A stretch of DNA of 64,000 bases, from positions 1 through 64,000 of the forward strand of contig NZ_JAJAWH010000018.1 of the NCBI RefSeq assembly GCF_020531965.1. Direction: 5' to 3'. This stretch comes from Pseudorhizobium xiangyangii (GTDB lineage Bacteria; Pseudomonadota; Alphaproteobacteria; Rhizobiales; Rhizobiaceae). This document shows positions 27,779 through 36,383 of the stretch, piece after piece; the stretch's first letter is position 1; each line of letters opens with the position of its first letter. The notes below the pieces were generated by a model that did not search any database, was not told where the DNA came from, and worked only from the letters and a program-made list of their open reading frames with translations. Both the position numbers and the translations under genes were made by a program.

Positions 27779-29152
27779 CTATCGCCGACCACCGCCGCCG
27801 CGTCCTCCGCCACCTCGCGGGATGGGACGAGAGTGATGTTGGGCCACGCGCGGCGCCCCACGTTGTCCCCCTCCCATGCTATGCCGACCCCGGTTGGACG
27901 CGACCGCTTCGCGGCGGCCCGACTGTACATTGCCAAGCGCGTTCTTCTGGCGCGGCTGGTTCTGAGGGCGAGCAGCCATTTTCTTTGAGCCCGACTTCTT
28001 TTTGGCACCTGCCGCCGGTTTAGTGTTGGGACGATTGGCAGCCTGGCTCGGACGCGTTTTGGCCCGGTCGGCATTTGGACGGTTCGCTGCATTGTTCGCC
28101 TGCGGTTTCGGGCGGGATTTCAAGCCTTCGACCGTGCTCTTGCGAATATCCTCTGCGCGCGGGCGCGCGTTCTGTGCCGATACCCCGCGGCTTGACCGTT
28201 CCGCTGCAGCCTTGTTCTTCAGCTGGTTGCGATTATCGGCCTGCAGGCTGTTCTTGATCGTCGAGCGATCCAATTTCGCAAGCTGGTCCTTTCCGACATT
28301 CAGCTTGCTCCTGTCGACGTTGTTCCAGTCGATATCGTTCAATTTGACTTTGCCGTTGAAGTCCCGGTTCTTGAAGCAGTCGTTGCAGTCGATATCGACG
28401 TCGCCGTCCCAATCACCGCCCCATACCCCCCAGTCATCCCAATTGACGACAGCGGCCCAGGCGGCCCCTGTGACGGCTCCTGCGAAGAAAGTCGCGCCCG
28501 GATAATAATAGCTCTCGTAGTAATCCGGGTAGTAGGAGATCGGCGCAGGTTGATAATCCTCCGCATAAAGCATTTCGGGCGGATATTGCGGGATATAGAC
28601 TTTCTGCGGATCTGTGGGACGAATGATGACGTTCTCGTTCTCCGTAACAACCGTGACCTTGTCATCCGTCTTGATGATATCCTTGGCAACCGCCTCGTCA
28701 CGAAGCTGCTGGATGGCAATTAGCACATCCTTCTGCTGAGTGGTCAGTGCTTCCGCCAGCGACTGTGTCCAGTCGAGGTCATCACTCATCATTTCGACGA
28801 TGTCCGGGTAATTGAGCAGCGAAACAACGCTGCCATCCCATTCCTTTTTGGGCTTGAGATCGGAATTCTTTTCCTTGGACTTCAGGAAGCGCTCCGCCTC
28901 CACGATCTGCAGGGGAAAGAGCGATGCCGATGAGATGGCAGCAACCAGTTCGTCCGGATACAAAGCGATAGGCGCAACAAGCACTTCAAGCTCATCATCC
29001 GAAAGCAGATCGGCCTCCGCCTCGTCACTGGTCGGCGAGACAGGCTTCGGTATGGGGATGGGCGTTTGAGATACAGCAGCGGAGCCTGGGAGAATCCAGA
29101 ACGCGGCGGCCAACAGGCCCGTAAGCAGCTTGAAAGATCTACAGTTTGTCAC
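27779..29152 (-). CDS. DUF3300 secreted protein
   Basis: 457 residues from a GTG start preceded by AAGGAG. The first 30 residues form a signal peptide (LLTGLLAAAFWILPGSAAVSQ). The DUF3300 domain follows (APIALYPDELVAAISSAS, PLQIVEAERFLK, VYIPQYPPEMLYAEDY). A region of tyrosine and acidic residues (SYYPDYYESYYYPG, then DGDVDIDCNDC) leads into a long, basic, low-complexity tail rich in Arg, Asn, Pro and Gly (residues 300-457, ending in GGGGRGGGGRR). The tail suggests binding to anionic polymer. Function unknown. The ATG at 29248 was rejected because it places 32 residues before the signal peptide. Confidence 0.85.
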   Translation of the reverse strand: MTNCRSFKLLTGLLAAAFWILPGSAAVSQTPIPIPKPVSPTSDEAEADLLSDDELEVLVAPIALYPDELVAAISSASLFPLQIVEAERFLKSKEKNSDLKPKKEWDGSVVSLLNYPDIVEMMSDDLDWTQSLAEALTTQQKDVLIAIQQLRDEAVAKDIIKTDDKVTVVTENENVIIRPTDPQKVYIPQYPPEMLYAEDYQPAPISYYPDYYESYYYPGATFFAGAVTGAAWAAVVNWDDWGVWGGDWDGDVDIDCNDCFKNRDFNGKVKLNDIDWNNVDRSKLNVGKDQLAKLDRSTIKNSLQADNRNQLKNKAAAERSSRGVSAQNARPRAEDIRKSTVEGLKSRPKPQANNAANRPNADRAKTRPSQAANRPNTKPAAGAKKKSGSKKMAARPQNQPRQKNALGNVQSGRREAVASNRGRHSMGGGQRGAPRVAQHHSRPIPRGGGGRGGGGRR

Positions 29153-29899
29153 CGGGATTACTCCTTGCGCGAGTTCGGTCACTTCCGCTTCGGCGAGGTC
29201 GGCAAACGTCTGAGGCAGCACTCGATCAAGCGCAGACGTGGGCCGCAAACATGGGCCGATGTTACGTTACGGCGTCGAGATCCTCTTGCGAGCTTTTCGA
29301 CAAAATCCATGGAACAGAAAACGTCGCTCCAGCATCGATCACGTCTCAAGTTATCTGTCGGAAGCCCGCACATTCCTCAAAGTGGCTCCGTCGGAGCCAA
29401 TTGTAGTTCGGAAATCTATCTGCATGGCGCAACTTACGAGATGCTACGTGATGTTACAGGCATCCACTGTCTCGCTGGCCTAATATTCCTCCGAAATCGG
29501 CAAAGGCCAGATCTGCAACAGCCAGGTCTGCACCGGCCGAGACCAGGGAGGGGCGGCATTGCTCGAACATCCTGCCTTGCGCGCGCTGATGTTTTCGAAG
29601 GGGCGCATTCCGGGCGGCCACTACTTTCCACGTCATTTTGCAACATGCGCATTGGTATGCGCACCGATTTGCAAGACGGCTTCGAGAACGGTCACGCCCC
29701 GTTTCGTGTTCACCTTGACAGCGCCCACAGTCCCGGCCGCGCAGTTCAGGCTCATGCGGACGGCAGACCGCAAATATCAGCGCAACAGCATTACCGCAGT
29801 GCCCCCCGTCATCCTTCGCCACACTCGGCATCGTGGAGCAGCATGAATATTTCCAACCACCGATCGGACACATGACAGGAGTAGTCAAAGGAGCGCGAA
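29153..29899. other. Long intergenic region between DUF3300 and sulP genes
   Basis: 747 bases between divergent genes. ORFs on both strands (for example 29454-29888 minus) show no recognisable protein and arginine/cysteine-rich shadow composition. The region contains GATGTTACGTTACGG at 29259-29273 and the repeat motif at 29435. Long divergent promoter region or a degraded gene. Confidence 0.45.
29435..29457. repeat. Second copy of the TACG-N-GATG direct-repeat motif
   Basis: TACGAGATGC followed by TACGTGATGT and TAC, a clean 10-base-period direct repeat. It shares TACG-N-GATGCTACG-N-GA with the motif at 23527-23548. It lies 283 bases upstream of the DUF3300 start and 443 bases upstream of sulP. 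Confidence 0.45.
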
Positions 29900-31621
29900 G
29901 TGACAGGCAAACTACCGCTGCCGCGGGGTCTCTCTGGTTTTGGTCGAGACTGGCTTCGGAAGGATATTCCGGCCGGGTTGTCTATAGCCGCAGTCGGCCT
30001 GCCGAGCGCCATCGCCTATCCAGCCATTGCCGGCCTGCCGCCGGAGACAGGCATCTACGCCAGCATTGTCGCTCCTATCGCCTATGCGATCTTCGGCCCA
30101 TCCCGCCTGCTGGTCGTCGGCCCAGACGCGGCAACAATGACTGTTCTCGCCGCCGCCATGGCAGCCATCATTGCTGCTGAGCCCGCAGCAGCAGGCATCG
30201 ATCGGGTCGCTATCGCCTCGTCGCTGGCGCTGGGGGTCGGCCTCTTCTGCATCGTGGCGAAACTGCTGCGGCTTGGGGTCCTGGCAAGCTTTCTCTCCCG
30301 CCCCATCCTCGTCGGCTTTTTCGCAGGCGTGTCACTTTCGATTTTGGTCGGCCAGATCGGCCGCCTGACCGGCGTCAAGATCGAATCGGACGGGCTGCTA
30401 CCCCCCGTTCTCGAAATCCTGGCGAAGAGCGCCTCGATCCACCTGCCTTCCCTCGCTGTCGGCCTGTCAATGTTTGCGCTGCTGTCAGCAGTCAAAGCTT
30501 TCAATCTCAAGCTTCCCGGCCCGGTTCTCGTGGTTGTCGTGTCCGTTGTTCTCTCAGCCGTTTTCAATTTCGAGGGAAACGGCATCGCGGTCGTCGGCGA
30601 CATCCCCCGCGGCCTGCCGGTGTTCTCCCTGCCAGCGCTTCACCAGTTGCCCCTCGACAAGATCGTGCTCGGCTCTGCAGCCGTATTTCTCGTCAGTTTC
30701 GGTGCAGGCATCGTGACAGCGCGGAGCTTCGGCTCACGCACAGGCCAGGACGTGGACGCCAACCAGGAACTTGTCGGTCTCGGCGCGGCCAACATCGTGC
30801 CCGGGCTGTTCGGCTCATTTCCAATTAGCTTTTCGGACTCGCGAACGGCTATCAACTTATCCGCCGGTGGGGTCTCTCAGGTAGCCGGGCTGGTTTCTGC
30901 AGGGGCGCTCATCGTGGCTCTTGTGTTTTTCCATAGTGCCCTGCGCATATTGCCCCTACCCGCGCTCGCAGCCATCCTCGTCAGCGCGGCCATCAGCCTC
31001 ATAGACGTCCGTGAGCTGAAAAAGATCTGGAACATCAGTCGCATCGAATTCATTTTCGCACTGATTGCCATGTGGGGAGCCATCAGCTTCGGCGTATTGA
31101 ATGGCGTCATCGTCGCGGTGGCAGCAACACTTGTCTACCTGCTCCGCAAGACGATGTTTCCCGACGACGGCTTTCTTGGCCGCATCGAAGGAAGAGAGGG
31201 TCTTTTCGACCTGGCTCGGTTCCCAGAGGCCCAGCCTCTCGAAGGCGTGTCCATTTTCACGATACGCGGCAATATTCTGTTTTACAGCGCCGACCATGTC
31301 AGGATGCGGTTGATGACCGTCGCCAAGGAACTCCCGGAGTCTACCCGGTGCCTTGTGCTTGACGCCGGCGCCATCGCTCATATCGACAGTACCGGAGCAG
31401 CCGCTCTCGATGACGTTGTTCAAAGCCTTGCCGAGCGGGATATCCTCATCGCGATTGCGGATCTCAATGAAGAGAGCCGGGACATTCTGGACCGTGCCGG
31501 CGTCATTAGAGCCATGGGCGTCCAAAATCTTTTCAACGATCGCGAAGAAGCGCTGCAGGCCCTGAGCGGCGGAACCGCGGAGATGTGGCGCGCGCCAATA
31601 AACGTGAGCCGGACAACATGA
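29900..31621 (+). CDS. SulP family inorganic anion transporter with STAS domain
   Basis: 573 residues from a GTG start. Residues 1-420 hold the SulP membrane domain: GLSIAAVGLPSAIAYPAIAG near the N terminus, GPDAATMTVLAAAMAA and GSFPISFSDSRTAINLSAGG are typical. A C-terminal STAS domain (residues about 440-560) includes GVSIFTIRGNILFY and LDAGAIAHIDSTGAAALDD, the regulatory phosphorylation loop. Substrates of SulP proteins include sulfate, bicarbonate, molybdate and dicarboxylates; the sequence does not decide. The stop lies just upstream of the PPK2 start, so the two form an operon. Confidence 0.92.
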   Translation: MTGKLPLPRGLSGFGRDWLRKDIPAGLSIAAVGLPSAIAYPAIAGLPPETGIYASIVAPIAYAIFGPSRLLVVGPDAATMTVLAAAMAAIIAAEPAAAGIDRVAIASSLALGVGLFCIVAKLLRLGVLASFLSRPILVGFFAGVSLSILVGQIGRLTGVKIESDGLLPPVLEILAKSASIHLPSLAVGLSMFALLSAVKAFNLKLPGPVLVVVVSVVLSAVFNFEGNGIAVVGDIPRGLPVFSLPALHQLPLDKIVLGSAAVFLVSFGAGIVTARSFGSRTGQDVDANQELVGLGAANIVPGLFGSFPISFSDSRTAINLSAGGVSQVAGLVSAGALIVALVFFHSALRILPLPALAAILVSAAISLIDVRELKKIWNISRIEFIFALIAMWGAISFGVLNGVIVAVAATLVYLLRKTMFPDDGFLGRIEGREGLFDLARFPEAQPLEGVSIFTIRGNILFYSADHVRMRLMTVAKELPESTRCLVLDAGAIAHIDSTGAAALDDVVQSLAERDILIAIADLNEESRDILDRAGVIRAMGVQNLFNDREEALQALSGGTAEMWRAPINVSRTT

Positions 31622-31632
31622 TGGAGGACGTT

Positions 31633-32469
31633 ATGGACGAGATGTACGATCCAAAGAACGAAATCGAAACAGTGGACGGCAAGGAAAAGCGAAAGAAGAA
31701 GTCGTTTGACTACGACAAGGAGCTTCACCGCCTGCAGGTAGAATTGGCCCACCTTCAGGCGTGGGTGAAGAAATCCGGTGCCCGGATCGTTATCGTGTTC
31801 GAGGGACGCGACGCTGCGGGCAAAGGGGGTATGATCAAGCGCATTACCGAAAAGGTAAGCCCGCGCGTCTTTCGAGTAGCAGCTCTTCCAGCTCCCACCG
31901 ATCGCGAGAAATCGCAGATCTACATGCAACGGTACATCGCCCATCTACCGGCCGCCGGCGAGGTCGTTATCTTCGACCGTAGCTGGTACAATCGCGCGGG
32001 CGTCGATCGGGTCATGGGCTTTTGCAGCGACAAGAAGGCCGATCGGTTTATCGAGCTGGCCCCCCGCTTCGAAGCGGCTATCGTTGAAAGCGGTATCGTC
32101 CTCCTCAAATACTTCCTCACGGTCAGCGAAGAGGAACAGGGGCGGCGTTTCAAGCGCAGGATCGATGACCCGCTCCGGCAGTGGAAGCTCAGCCCCATGG
32201 ATGTTGAATCCTATCAACGCTGGTGGGACTACTCACGCGCCTATGATGTGATGTTGCGCATGACCGATAGCAGCCACGCCCCCTGGTGGATTGTGCCTTC
32301 CGACGACAAGAAGCGAGCCAGGATCAACTGCATTTCACACATCCTTGGCTCTATCCCGTACGAACGCGTGAAATTCGATGTCCCGGATCTCGGAAAAAGA
32401 CAGAAGCGGCCGTCGAGTTACGTTGAAGACCAGAGTATCCGCAACATCGTTCCGGATGTGACCCAGTAA
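31633..32469 (+). CDS. ppk2: Polyphosphate kinase 2 (class I PPK2)
   Basis: 278 residues. The Walker A motif is G58-R-D-A-A-G-K-G-G66 in VFEGRDAAGKGG, the Walker B region is IFDRSWYNRAGVDRVMGF, and the lid has GRRFKRRIDDPLRQWKLSPMD. Class I PPK2 enzymes transfer phosphate between polyphosphate and nucleoside diphosphates, often making ATP or GTP. Several ATGs are possible (31618, 31621, 31633); I chose 31633 because GGAGG lies 5 bases before it. The others overlap the sulP stop. The lysine-rich N terminus (KEKRKKKS) is a little longer than in many homologues. Confidence 0.94.
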   Translation: MDEMYDPKNEIETVDGKEKRKKKSFDYDKELHRLQVELAHLQAWVKKSGARIVIVFEGRDAAGKGGMIKRITEKVSPRVFRVAALPAPTDREKSQIYMQRYIAHLPAAGEVVIFDRSWYNRAGVDRVMGFCSDKKADRFIELAPRFEAAIVESGIVLLKYFLTVSEEEQGRRFKRRIDDPLRQWKLSPMDVESYQRWWDYSRAYDVMLRMTDSSHAPWWIVPSDDKKRARINCISHILGSIPYERVKFDVPDLGKRQKRPSSYVEDQSIRNIVPDVTQ

Positions 32470-32520
32470 GATATGCGCTTTGCAGTGAGACGGCACATGG
32501 AGTCCGGGGAGGATCAGCTA

Positions 32521-32883
32521 ATGCCCTATCATCGAGTACACACGCGGTTGGCCAGGTCGTTGTTCATTTTCTCGATAACAGCGGCGTCGCTTCAACTTTT
32601 CCCCACTGCGCCGGTTCTGGCGCAAGACAACCCGTTTTCTCAGTTTCCAATCGTGATCGCTTGCAAGTTCAAGGACACCTACCACGCGTACTATTTTTCG
32701 AGGATAGGACCAGACGGCGTCGCAACCTACGTGGCATCGGACAGGATTGCTGGCACGATCTCCATAAAGGGACGCGCAGCGGCAATTGGAAGCGATGGCG
32801 GAGGCAATTGCGAAGGAAGGACGCTGCAAGAGCTGCGAGAATCCGGCCAAGCTCACGACTTGCCGGCCGAAAAGGCACCATAG
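32521..32883 (+). CDS. Small secreted hypothetical protein
   Basis: 120 residues. Residues 10-35 form a signal peptide ending in VLAQD, so the mature protein of about 85 residues is periplasmic. The mature part has one pair of cysteines (ACKF and GNCEG) that may form a disulfide, and a beta-rich segment (IVIACKFKDTYHAYYFSRI). The family was not recognised. The start at 32521 follows GGGGAGG. Located 51 bases after ppk2, possibly the third gene of that operon. Confidence 0.65.
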   Translation: MPYHRVHTRLARSLFIFSITAASLQLFPTAPVLAQDNPFSQFPIVIACKFKDTYHAYYFSRIGPDGVATYVASDRIAGTISIKGRAAAIGSDGGGNCEGRTLQELRESGQAHDLPAEKAP

Positions 32884-32975
32884 CTTCAGTTTTCGCAGGC
32901 GACTTAGGTAAAGATCAGGCCCTTAGGCACGCTCAATAACTCTTCGGGAGGCATGGAGTTCAGAATATGGGCTTG

Positions 32976-33065
32976 TGGCGGAAGAGGTGGGATTCGAACC
33001 CACGGTACGGTCTCCCGCACGCCGGTTTTCAAGACCGGTTCCTTAAACCACTCGGACACTCTTCC
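32976..33065 (-). tRNA. tRNA-Ser (anticodon UGA)
   Basis: The minus strand reads GGAAGAGTGTCCGAGTGG at the 5' end, and the 3' end has GGTTCGAATCCCACCTCTTCC-type TPsiC arm and acceptor, followed by G and the encoded CCA (32976-32978). The 7-base acceptor stem GGAAGAG/CTCTTCC pairs fully. The anticodon stem ACCGG...CCGG encloses CTTGAAA, anticodon UGA at 33029-33031. The long variable arm is that of serine tRNA. Confidence 0.95.
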
Positions 33066-33321
33066 AACGTCATCGCCAGACAGCTCATTCGAGTGTCGCC
33101 GCGATGATTGACAGACGAAAGGGCTTTAGCGTTTGGCTCTCACAGCGTCAACTGCAGCGCGCACCTGAAGCGTGATGATTCCGTCGTTCATGACTCCTCA
33201 CCGCGGCTTCGGATGTGAAACACGCTTGTCCTGGCGGTGGCTTCGCGAGAACGGCGGCAGTTCTATTTTCTCTTGACGTCGGCCGTATATGAGCGCCTCC
33301 TGATCTTGGGAGGAGACGGTG

Positions 33322-33510
33322 ATGAAACAGATCGGCAATCGTCAAATCAGGGCGCCCGGCCCGCCCCGCGACCACTGCGTCGAAGCCACCTGCCAGAAGC
33401 ATGGGTTGAGCCCGAAGGAGGCAAAGCGAATGCTTCAGCTGCTCGGAAAGCGAGCGTCGATGCACGAGCTGGCGACCAACATGTCTGCGCGCCCTCCGAA
33501 GTTCAGGTGA
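33322..33510 (+). CDS. Small helical protein, DUF3606-like
   Basis: 62 residues, highly basic. GGGAGG precedes the ATG by 8 bases. The core CQKHGLSPKEAKRMLQLLG resembles the KKHGISKDQAEKLI pattern of DUF3606 proteins, which are small proteins of unknown role often seen in rhizobia. A GTG three bases upstream is an alternative start. Homology is suggestive only. Confidence 0.55.
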   Translation: MKQIGNRQIRAPGPPRDHCVEATCQKHGLSPKEAKRMLQLLGKRASMHELATNMSARPPKFR

Positions 33511-33607
33511 AGCGGTTTCGGGTTGCAGAGATGAACAGGAGATAGGGCGGTGCCCGTTCTCGGGCATCGCAAAGCCACGATGGATAAGGCCACGATGGAG
33601 CCAGGAC

Positions 33608-34666
33608 TTAGTGCCCGGGACTTCCCAATGAGCCCTGCTCGTCTGCGAAGGTACTCCATGCAGAGATAAACAGTGCGGCGACCAGCGGGCCGATGACGAA
33701 CCCGTTGATACCCAGCAGCGAGAGACCCCCGATCGTCGAGATCAACACAACGTAGTCAGGCAATTTGGTCTCCTTGCCCACCAGCGGCGGCCGCAGTAGG
33801 TTGTCAACCAAGCCGATGACCAGGACCCCGACCGCAACCAGTATTGCCGCCTTCAGCCAGTACCCCATCAATGCGAGATAGAGAGCGGCCGGCACCCAGA
33901 CCACGGCCGCTCCCACTGCCGGGAGCAGCGACAGGAACGACATCAGCACACCCAACAACATTGCCGGCGCCACGCCCAGCGCCCAGAATGTGACGCCGCC
34001 GATGGCTCCCTGCACCAGAGCGATAATGATGTTGCCGCGAACGCTTGCCCGCACCACCGATGCGAACTTCGATGTGAAAAGCCGTGTATGGGCGTCACTG
34101 AGCGGTGAAGCGCGCCTGATCGTCTTTGCAAGCCAGCGGCCGTCCCGGAAGAGGAAGAACATCAGATAGAGCATCACACCGAAGGCCACGAAGAACTGCA
34201 ACGTGTTTTGTCCGAAGGTGAGTGCGCGCCCGGCAAAGAAGCGCCCGCCTTCCATGATCGCCGAGGACAGGCGCTCGCGTAGTTCCGCGAAGCCGGAAAG
34301 CTCGAGCGATTGCAGCCATTTCTGCATGAACGCCGGCAGCGCATCCTGCAACTGCTGAAGCAGCCGACGAATATCGATCTGTCCCGTATCGATCTGTTGG
34401 TAGAGATTGTTCGCCTCGCGCACGAGCGAGCTCAGGATGATCATGCCGGGAATGATGACCAGGCACACGCAGATGGCCACCGAGAGGAGGGCTGCCGTAT
34501 TGCGGCGGTTACCAAGAGCGGCTTCCAGCCTCGAATGCAGGGGAAAGAAGATAATCGCGAACACCACCGCCCAGAAGATCGCCGAATAGAACGGCAGCAC
34601 GATTGCGACGAATGCCAGCGTCACCAGGGCGAGCAACACATAGAAACTTACACGCTGCGATAGCAT
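33608..34666 (-). CDS. AI-2E family transporter (PerM-like membrane protein)
   Basis: 352 residues with about 8 membrane helices. The C-terminal half has LGVLMSFLSLLPAVGAAVVWVPAALYL and DNLLRPPLVG, the conserved end of AI-2E/PerM proteins. Family members export AI-2, move Na+ or act as uncharacterised permeases. The start at 34666 has AAGGAAGG just upstream; the ORF to 34723 was rejected. It follows the osmoprotectant permease by 53 bases on the same strand, so it may be read from the same transcript. Confidence 0.9.
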   Translation of the reverse strand: MLSQRVSFYVLLALVTLAFVAIVLPFYSAIFWAVVFAIIFFPLHSRLEAALGNRRNTAALLSVAICVCLVIIPGMIILSSLVREANNLYQQIDTGQIDIRRLLQQLQDALPAFMQKWLQSLELSGFAELRERLSSAIMEGGRFFAGRALTFGQNTLQFFVAFGVMLYLMFFLFRDGRWLAKTIRRASPLSDAHTRLFTSKFASVVRASVRGNIIIALVQGAIGGVTFWALGVAPAMLLGVLMSFLSLLPAVGAAVVWVPAALYLALMGYWLKAAILVAVGVLVIGLVDNLLRPPLVGKETKLPDYVVLISTIGGLSLLGINGFVIGPLVAALFISAWSTFADEQGSLGSPGH

Positions 34667-34719
34667 GGGCACCTTCCTTTTCGCGGACAAATCGGCACGT
34701 GCTGCATGGAATTCCCTCC

Positions 34720-35454
34720 TCATGCCCTGGTCGACAGACGCTGCTCGACGGCAGAAAGCCCGTCATAAATCAGCATAGCCAGCGCCCCGACGATCAGACC
34801 GCCTTGCAAGACGAAAGCAAGATTGTTTGTCTGCAGGCCCGCGATGATGACCTCCCCGAGCGTCTTGGCCGCTACCGTCGATCCTATGGTTGCAGTCGCC
34901 AGGCTGATGACCACTGAAAGGCGTATGCCGGCAAGAATGACAGGCATGGCCAGAGGAACTTCTATCTTTAGCAGCCTTTGCAAGCCGGTCATTCCCGTGC
35001 CGCGCGCCGCTTCCATCACAGCTGGCGGCAGCGTCGTCAGGCCGGTCAGTGTGTTCTCGAAGATCGGCAGAAGTCCATAGAGAAAGAGCGCGACCAACGT
35101 GGGCTTCTCACCGAAGCCCAGCACCGGCACCGCAAGTGCCAGCACTGCCACGGGTGGAAAGGTCTGCCCTATATTGACGAGGCTGCGGGACAGGGGAAGA
35201 AATTCCGCACCGATCGGGCGGCTGACGAGGATTGCCAGACTGACCGCCACGATCGTCGCGGCAAGCGTCGCGACAAGGACGATCGTGAGGTGCTGGATCG
35301 TCAGAGAAAGCAGGCTGCCTTGATTGTAGATTGCCGGCGCATTGGCTTGCACAAGCGGTTTCAACAGTGGCTCGAATGTCTGTGGCGTGAGTAGAAATGC
35401 AAGGAGCAGCGCAAGCAAGCCGGCGCGCAGGACATGGGGTATCCCCTTGCTCAT
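34720..35454 (-). CDS. Osmoprotectant ABC transporter permease (OpuC/YehW type)
   Basis: 244-residue inner-membrane permease with five to six helices and the binding-protein-dependent transport signature EAARGTGMTGLQRLLKIEVPLAMPVILAGI. The layout of two permeases, one ATPase and one binding protein matches glycine betaine/choline/carnitine OpuB/OpuC/Yeh-type systems. Start at 35454 overlaps the stop of the ATPase gene by 4 bases. Last gene of the four-gene operon. Confidence 0.9.
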   Translation of the reverse strand: MSKGIPHVLRAGLLALLLAFLLTPQTFEPLLKPLVQANAPAIYNQGSLLSLTIQHLTIVLVATLAATIVAVSLAILVSRPIGAEFLPLSRSLVNIGQTFPPVAVLALAVPVLGFGEKPTLVALFLYGLLPIFENTLTGLTTLPPAVMEAARGTGMTGLQRLLKIEVPLAMPVILAGIRLSVVISLATATIGSTVAAKTLGEVIIAGLQTNNLAFVLQGGLIVGALAMLIYDGLSAVEQRLSTRA

Positions 35455-36383
35455 GCTTCGGCCCGCTTCATCAAACCATCCAACGTCACGCGGCCGATTG
35501 GATTGCCCTCCGCCGTGACGACTGGCATCGCATGGCGCCCTGTCCACATCATCTGCGCCAGCGCGTCCTTTTGGCTCGTTTGTTCCGGCAAGGGCGGTCC
35601 GTCCGCACCACCCGGCTCCACCGCCTCTCCCACGGTTTTGAGCGAAAGTATGCGGAAGGGGCGCTCGCTTGCTCCGATCAAGGCTTCTACGAACGGCGTT
35701 GCCGGCTGTCGAATGAGCTCGTCCGGCCGACCGTATTGCAGGAGCCGCCCGCCATCCATCACCGCGATCTTGTCGGCGAGCCGAAATGCCTCCTCCATGT
35801 CATGGGTAACGAGGATGATCGTCGTGGAGAAATGCTTCTGTATGGCGAGCAGGTCTTCCTGCGCCTTGGCACGGATGATCGGATCGAGAGCTCCAAACGG
35901 CTCGTCCATCAACAGGACATTGGGTTCGGCGGCAAGCGCCCGCGCCACACCGACGCGCTGCTGTTCGCCGCCGGACAGTTCGTGCGGGTAACGTGTCCCG
36001 AACACGTCCGGATCGAGCTGGAACAACGACAGGAGCTCCCTCACCTTGTCGTTTACGCGCGGCCTGTCCCAGCCGAGCAAAGTCGGGACCGTGGCGATAT
36101 TGTCAGCCACTGTCTTGTGCGGAAACAGTCCATGCCCCTGTATCGCGTAACCGATGCGGCGCCTCAACTCGTAACCGGCGATCGAGCGATTGTCAGCGCC
36201 ATCCAGGCGGATTGCACCGGCATCCCCCTCGACCAATCGGTTGATCATCCGCAGCAGCGTCGTCTTTCCCGACCCAGACGTCCCGACGATGACGGCGATA
36301 CTACGTGGCTCGACGACCATGGAGACATCATCGACCACTGGTCTTCCGTCATAGAGCTTTGAGACGGATTCGATCTCGATCAT
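35451..36383 (-). CDS. Osmoprotectant ABC transporter ATPase (OpuCA-like)
   Basis: 310 residues. Walker A GTSGSGKTTLLRMINR lies near residues 34-49, the signature LSGGEQQRV and Walker B VLLMDEPFGALD follow, and the H-loop is LVTHDMEEAFR. The QGHGLFPHKTVADN segment is typical of quaternary-amine uptake ATPases. The C terminus (residues 270-310) has one CBS-like stretch (HAMPVVTAEGNPIGRVTLD), shorter than the two-CBS tail of OpuAA. The open frame continues upstream to 37406 without a start because it reads through the permease gene antisense-free frame; the true ATG is at 36383. It overlaps both neighbours by 4 bases. Confidence 0.92.
   Translation of the reverse strand: MIEIESVSKLYDGRPVVDDVSMVVEPRSIAVIVGTSGSGKTTLLRMINRLVEGDAGAIRLDGADNRSIAGYELRRRIGYAIQGHGLFPHKTVADNIATVPTLLGWDRPRVNDKVRELLSLFQLDPDVFGTRYPHELSGGEQQRVGVARALAAEPNVLLMDEPFGALDPIIRAKAQEDLLAIQKHFSTTIILVTHDMEEAFRLADKIAVMDGGRLLQYGRPDELIRQPATPFVEALIGASERPFRILSLKTVGEAVEPGGADGPPLPEQTSQKDALAQMMWTGRHAMPVVTAEGNPIGRVTLDGLMKRAEA

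Noticed and set aside
29066-29875. 269-residue plus-strand ORF between DUF3300 and sulP
   Set aside because: Overlaps the DUF3300 start, no ribosome site, no recognisable domain and shadow-like composition.
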